Below are positions 57,946 to 64,000 of a stretch of DNA of 64,000 bases, in pieces. Source of the DNA: Zygnema cylindricum (Eukaryota; Streptophyta; Zygnematophyceae; Zygnematales; Zygnemataceae); assembly GCA_037447655.1 (NCBI GenBank), contig JBBHKE010001966.1:1-64000 (forward strand), in the 5' to 3' direction. The stretch's first letter is position 1, and each line of letters starts with the position of its first letter. Under the pieces are notes generated by a model. That model was not told the origin of the DNA and searched no databases. It saw only the letters and a program-made list of their open reading frames with translations. Position numbers and translations under genes: made by a program.

Positions 57946-60900
57946 GCTAATCGTTTATGTAATTTAGGAAATAATTCTTGTTATGGCTAACTGTTTGTGT
58001 TATTTAGGTAACACTTCTTGTTATCGCTAACAGTTTGTGTAATTTAGGAAACATTTTTTGTTATCGCTAACTGTTTGGTTAATTTAGGTAACAATTATTG
58101 TTATCGCTTAAATTTTGTGTAATTTAGGTAACAATTGTTGTTATCGCTAACAGTTTTTGTAATTTAGGTAACAATTCTTGTTATCGCTAACAGTTTGTGT
58201 AATTTAGGTAACAATTGTTGTTATCGCTAACAGTTTGTGTAATTTAGGTAACAATTCTTGTAATCGCTAACTGTTTGGTTAATTTAGGTAACAATTTTTG
58301 TTATCCTAACTCTTTGTGTAATTTAGGTAACAATTCTTGTTATCGCTAACTGTTTGTGTAATTTAGGTGAAAATTCTTGTTATCGCTAACAATTTGTGTA
58401 AGTTAGGTAATAATATTGTAAGTGCAAACAGTTTGTGTAGTTTAGGTAATAATTCTTGTTATCGTTAATATTTTGTGTAATTTAGGTTACAATTCCTGTA
58501 AGCGCAAACATTTTGAGTAATTTAAATAACAATTCTTGTTATCGCTAACTGTTTGTGTAATTTAGGTAAAAAAAATTTTTATCTCTAACAGTTTATGTAA
58601 TGTAGGTAACAATTCTTGTTATCGTTAATACTTTTTGTAATTTGGGTAACAATTTTTGTTATCGCTAACAATTTGTGTAATTTAGGTCATAATTCTTGTT
58701 ATTGCTAAATGTTTGTGTAATTTAGGTAACAATTCTAGTTATCGCTAACAATTTGTGTAGTTTAAGTAATAATTCTTGTTATCGCTAACTCTTTGGTTAA
58801 TTTAGGTAACAATTATTGTTTCCGCTAGCTGTTTGTGTAATTTAGGCAACAATTCTTGTTATCGCTAACTGTTTGTGTAATTAAGGTAAAATTTATTGTT
58901 ATCTCTAACAGTTTGTGTAATGTAGGTAACAATTCTTGTTATCGTTAACAGGTTTTGTAATTTAGGTAACAATACTTGTTATCGCTAACTCTTTGGTTAA
59001 TTTAGGTAACAATTCTTGTTATCGCTAACTGTTTGTGTAATTTAGGTGAAAATTCTTGTTATCGCTAACAATTTGTGTAAGTTAGGTAATAATTCCCGTA
59101 AGTGCAAACAGTTTGTGTAGTTTAGGTAATAATTCTTGTTATCGTTAATATTTTGTGTAATTTAGGTTACAATTCCTGTAAGCGCAAACATTTTGAGTAA
59201 TTTAGATAACAATTCTTGTTATCGCTAACTGTTTGGTTAATTTAGGTAACAATTATTGTTATCGCTTAAATTTTGTGTAATTTAGGTAACAATTATTGTT
59301 ATCGCTAACAGTTTTTGTAATTTAGGTAACAATTTTGTTATCGCTAACAGTTTGTGTAATTTAGGTAACAGTTTTGTTATCGCTAACAGTCTGTGTAATT
59401 TAGGTAACAATTCTTGTAATCGCTAACTGTTTGGTTAAATTAGGTAACAATTCTTGTTATTGCTAACCGTTTGTGTAATTGAGGAAACAATTGTTGTTAT
59501 CGCTAACTGTTTGTGTAAGTTAGGTAAAATTTTCTGTAAGAGCAAATAGTTTGTGTAATTTAGATAACAATTCATGTTATCGCTAACTGTTTGGTTAAAT
59601 TTGGTAACAATTCTTGTTATCGCTAACTGTTTATGTAATTTAGGTAACAATTCTTGTTATCGCTAACTTTTTGTGTTATTTAGGTAACAATTCTTGTGAT
59701 TGCTAACAGTTTGTGTAATTTAGGTCACAATTCTTGTTATCGCTAATTCTTTGGTTAATTTAGGTAACAATTCTTGTTATTGCTAACAGTTGGTGTAATT
59801 TGGGTACAATTATTGTTATCGCTAACTGTTTATATAATTTAGATATCAATTCTTTTTATCGCTAACTGTTTCGTTAATTTAGGTAACAATTCTTCTTATC
59901 GCTAACCGTTTGTGTAACTTAGATTACAAGTGTTGTAAGCATAAACAGTTTGTGTAATTTAGATAACCATTCCTGTTATCGCTAACTGTTTGGTTAATTT
60001 AGGTAACATTTCTTGTTATCGCTAACAGTTTGTGTAAGTTAAGTAACAATTCCTGTAACAGCAAATAGTTTGTGTAATTTAGATAACAATTCATGTTATC
60101 GCTAACTGTTTGGTTAATTTAGCTAACAATTCTTGTTATCGCTAACAGTTTGTGTATGTTAGGTAACAATTATTGTTATCGCTGACCGCTTTTGTAATTT
60201 AGGTAACAATTGTTGGTATCGCTAACAATTTGTTTAGTTTAAGTTACAATTCTTGTTATCGCTAACAATTTGTGTAGTTTCAGTTAAATTTTTTGTTATC
60301 GCTAACAGTTAATGTAATTTAGGTAACAATTCTTGTTATTGCTTACAGTTTGGTTAATTTAGGTAACAATTCTTGTTATCGCTAATCGTTTGTGTAATTT
60401 AGGAAATAATTCTTGTTATGGCTAACTGTTTGTGTTATTTAGGTAACACTTCTTGTTATCGCTAACAGTTTGTGTAATTTAGGAAACATTTTTTGTTATC
60501 GCTAACTGTTTGGTTAATTTAGGTAACAATTATTGTTATCGCTTAAATTTTGTGTAATTTAGGTAACAATTGTTGTTATCGCTAACAATTTTTGTAATTT
60601 AGGTGACAATTTTTGTTATCGATAACAGTTTGTGTAATTTAGGTAACAATTGTTGTTATCGCTAACAGTTTGTGTAATTTAGGTAACAATTCTTGTTATC
60701 GCTAACAGTTCATGTAATTTAGGTAACAATTTTTGTTATCGTTAACCGTTTGTGTAATTTAGGAAACAATTCTTGTTATCGCTAAAGTTTGTGTAATTTA
60801 GGTGAAAATTCTTGTTATCGCTAACAATTTGTGTAAGTTAGGTAATAATACTGTAAGTGCAAACAGTTTGTGTAGTTTAGGTAATAATTTTTGTTATCGT

Positions 60901-63900
60901 TAATATTTTGTGTAATTTAGGTTACAATTCTTGTAAGCGCAAACATTTTGAGTAATTTAAATAACAATTCTTGTTATCGCTAACTGTTTGGTTAATTTAG
61001 GTAACATTTCTTGATATCGCTAACTGTTTGTGTAATTTAGGTAAAAAAAATTGTTATCTCTAACAGTTTGTGTAATTTAGGTAACAATTCTTGTTATCGT
61101 TAATAGTTTTTGTAATTTAGGTAACAATTCTTGTTATCGCTAACAATTTGTGTAATTTAGGTCATAATTCTTGTTATCGCTAAATGTTTGTGTAATTTAG
61201 GTAACAATTCTAGTTATCGCTAACAATTTGTGTCGTTTAAGTAATAATTCCTGTTAACGCTAACTCTTTGGTTAATTTAGGTAACAATTATTGTTTGCGC
61301 TAGCTGTTTGTGTAATTTAGGTAACAATTCTTGTTATCGCTAACTGTTTGTGTAATTTAGGTAAAATTTATTGTTATCTCTAACAGTTTGTGTAATGTAG
61401 GTAACAATTCTTGTTATCGTTAACAGGTTTTGTAATTTAGGTAACAATACTTGTTATCGCTAAATGTTTGGTTAATTTAGGTAACAATTCTTTTTATCAC
61501 TAACCATTTGTGTAATTTAGGAAACAATTCTTGTTATCGCTAACTCTTTGTGTAATTTAGGTGAAAATTCTTGTTATCGCTAACAATTTGTGTAAGTTAG
61601 GTAATAATTCCGTAAGTGCAAACAGTTTGTGTAGTTTAGGTAATAATTCTTGTTATCGTTAATATTTTGTGTAATTTAGGTTACAATTCCTGTAAGCGCA
61701 AACATTTTGAGTAATTTAGATAACAATTCTTGTTATCGCTAACTGTTTGGTTAATTTAGGTAACAATTATTGTTATCGCTTAAATTTTGTGTAATTTAGG
61801 TAACAATTGTTGTTATCGCTAACAGTTTTTGTAATTTAGGTAACAATTTTTGTTATCGCTAACAGTTTGTGTAATTTAGGTAACAGTTCTTGTTATCGCT
61901 AACAGTTTGTGTAATTTAGGTAACAATTATTGTTATCGCTTACAGTTTGTGTAACTTAGATAACAATTCCTGTAAGCGCAAAGAGTTTGTGTAATTTAGA
62001 TAATAATTCCTGTTATAGCTAACTGTTTGGTTAATTTAGGTAACAATTCTTGTTATCGCTAAATGTTTGTGTAATTTAGGTAACAATTCTAGTTATCGCT
62101 AACAATTTGTGTAGTTTAAGTAATAATTCTTGTTATCGCTAACAGTTTCTGTAATTTGAGGAACAATTCTTATAATCGCTAACTGCTTGGTTAATTAAGG
62201 TAACAAATCTTGTTATCGTTACCAGTTTGTGAAACTTAGTTAACAATTCCTTTAAGCGCAAACAAGTAATGTAATTAAGTAACAATTATTGTTATCGCTA
62301 ACTGTATATATAATTTAGATATCAATTCTTTTTATCACTAACTGTTTGGTTAATTTAGGGAACAATTCTTGTTATCGCTAACCGTTTGTGTATATCAGAT
62401 AAAAAGTGTTGTAAGCCCAAACAGTTTGTGTAATTTAGATAACCATTCCGGTTATCGCTAACTGTTTGGTTAATTTAGGTAACAATTCTTGCTATCGCTA
62501 CCAATTTGTGTAAGTTAGGTAAGAATTTCTTGTTATCACTAACAATTTTTGTAATTTAGGTTACAATTATTGTTATTGCTAACAGTTTGAGTAATTTAGG
62601 TAACAATTCTTGTTATCGCTAATCGTTTGTGTAATTTAGGAAATAATTCTTGTTATGGCTAACTGTTTGTGTTATTTAGGTAACACTTCTTGTTATCGCT
62701 AACAGTTTGTGTAATTTAGGAAACATTTTTTGTTATCGCTAACTGTTTGGTTAATTAAGGTAACAATTATTGTTATCGCTTAAATTTTGTGTAATTTAGG
62801 TAACAATTGTTGTTATCGCTAACAATTTTTGTAATTTAGGTGACAATTTTTGTTATCGCTAACAGTTTGTGTAATTTAGGTAACAATTGTTGTTATCGCT
62901 AACAGTTTGTGTAATTTAGGTAACAATTCTTGTAATCGCTAACTGTTTGGTTAATTTAGGTAACAATTTTTGTTATCCTTAACCGTTTGTGTAATTTAGG
63001 AAACAATTCTTGTTATCGCTAAAGTTTGTGTAATTTAGGTGAAAATTCTTGTTATCGCTAACAATTTGTGTAAGTTAGGTAATAATACTGTAAGTGCAAA
63101 CAGTTTGTGTAGTTTAGGTAATAATTTTTGTTATCGTTAATATTTTGTGTAATTTAGGTTACAATTTTTGTAAGCGCAAACATTTTGAGTAATTTAAATA
63201 ACAATTCTTGTTATCGCTAACTGTTTGGTTAATTTAGGTAACATTTTTTGATATCGCTAACTGTTTGTGTAATTTAGGTAAAAAAAATTGTTATCTCTAA
63301 CAGTTTGTGTAATTTAGGTAAGAATTCTTGTTATCGTTAATAGTTTTTGTAATTTAGGTAACAATTCTTGTTATCGCTAACAATTTGTGTAATTTAGGTC
63401 ATAATTCTTGTTATCGCTAAATGTTTGTGTAATTTAGGTAACAATTCTAGTTATCGCTAACAATTTGTGTCGTTTAAGTAATAATTCCTGTTAACGCTAA
63501 CTCTTTGGTTAATTTAGGTAACGATTATTGTTTGCGCTAGCTGTTTGTGTAATTTAGGTAACAATTCTTGTTATCGCTAACTGTTTGTGTAATTTAGGTA
63601 AAATTTATTGTTATCTCTAACAGTTTGTGTAATGTAGGTAACAATTATTGTTATCGTTAACAGGTTTTGTAATTTAGGTAACAATACTTGTTATCGCTAA
63701 ATGTTTGGTTAATTTAGGTAACAATTCTTTTTATCACTAACCATTTGTGTAATTTAGGAAACAATTCTTGTTATCGCTAACTCTTTGTGTAATTTATGTG
63801 AAAATTCTTGTTATCGCTAACAATTTGTGTAAGTTAGGTAATAATTCTGTAAGTGCAAACAATTTGTGTAGTTTAGGTAATAATTCTTGTTATCGTTAAA

Positions 63901-64000
63901 ATTTTGTGTAATTTAGGTTACAATTCCTGTAAGCGCAAACATTTTGAGTAATTTAGATAACAATTCTTGTTATCGCTAACTGTTTAGTTAATTTAGGTAA
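57946..64000. repeat. 2.2-2.4 kb higher-order repeat, nearly three copies
   Basis: Blocks begin with CTAATCGTTT..GGAAATAATTC at 57946, 60381 and 62618. The last two are offset by exactly 2,237 bp at markers more than 1 kb apart (for example TAACAGGTTTT at 61421 and 63658), about 56 monomers. The first unit is ~200 bp longer. The third runs off the window. Confidence 0.88.

Larger units (their letters stand above)
31372..64000. repeat. 40-bp satellite array, right block
   Basis: Uninterrupted satellite for 32.6 kb (about 815 monomers), with small internal deletions (for example near 36741 and 54253) and a 41-bp variant class. Higher-order units can be followed within it: 360 bp near 34262, 560 bp at 38611-40045, 160 bp at 47181-47500, and ~2.24-2.43 kb from 57946 to the end. 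No gene or mobile element interrupts it; the short open frames inside are by-products of the repeat. Confidence 0.97.

Overview
The window is nuclear DNA of a land plant. A non-seed plant or another repeat-rich lineage is a guess; the species is not recognisable from the sequence. The evidence for a plant is an intact CYP71-clan-like cytochrome P450 with one intron, Ty1/copia LTR elements, a non-LTR element, and one 10-N assembly gap. About 47 kb of the 64 kb is a single tandem satellite with a 40-bp monomer (roughly 1,180 copies). No rRNA, tRNA or organelle genes were seen.

Layout: 1-8341 satellite; 8342-9155 a copia LTR (family C) at the array edge; 9156-18369 a non-satellite island; 18370-18379 assembly gap; ~18399-21644 satellite; 21645-25653 a degraded copia element (family A); 25654-27106 satellite; 27107-28013 solo LTR A; 28014-28701 satellite; 28702-29743 solo LTR B; 29744-30465 satellite; 30466-31371 second solo LTR A; 31372-64000 uninterrupted satellite. 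The island holds, in order, a possible copia scrap, a broken non-LTR retrotransposon with a restriction-like endonuclease domain (~10202-12700), an AT-rich spacer, the P450 gene on the minus strand (13894-16514), and a flank unusually rich in the tetramer GTAC (~16770-18030).

The P450 is the only gene that looks functional. Joining minus-strand exons 16514-16166 and 15077-13894 across a GT-AG intron gives exactly 511 codons including the stop, with every P450 hallmark present.

The most unusual feature is the copia group. Three divergent LTR families (A, B, C) all begin TGTTG and end CAACA, and each carries an ATG 53-59 nt before its 3' end. The distance is always 2 modulo 3. In the family A copy that keeps internal sequence, this frame runs out of the LTR, through a sequence matching the anticodon arm of initiator tRNA-Met (a half-tRNA primer site), and into gag. 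So gag appears to start inside the LTR, as in yeast Ty1, with priming of the Drosophila copia/Ty5 type.

The satellite is organised into higher-order repeats (160, 360, 560 and ~2,237 bp, plus a 3,358-bp block). One LTR A insertion has been copied along with its satellite surroundings. LTR B then inserted into only one of the copies, which leaves a matching empty site in the other and gives a relative order of events.
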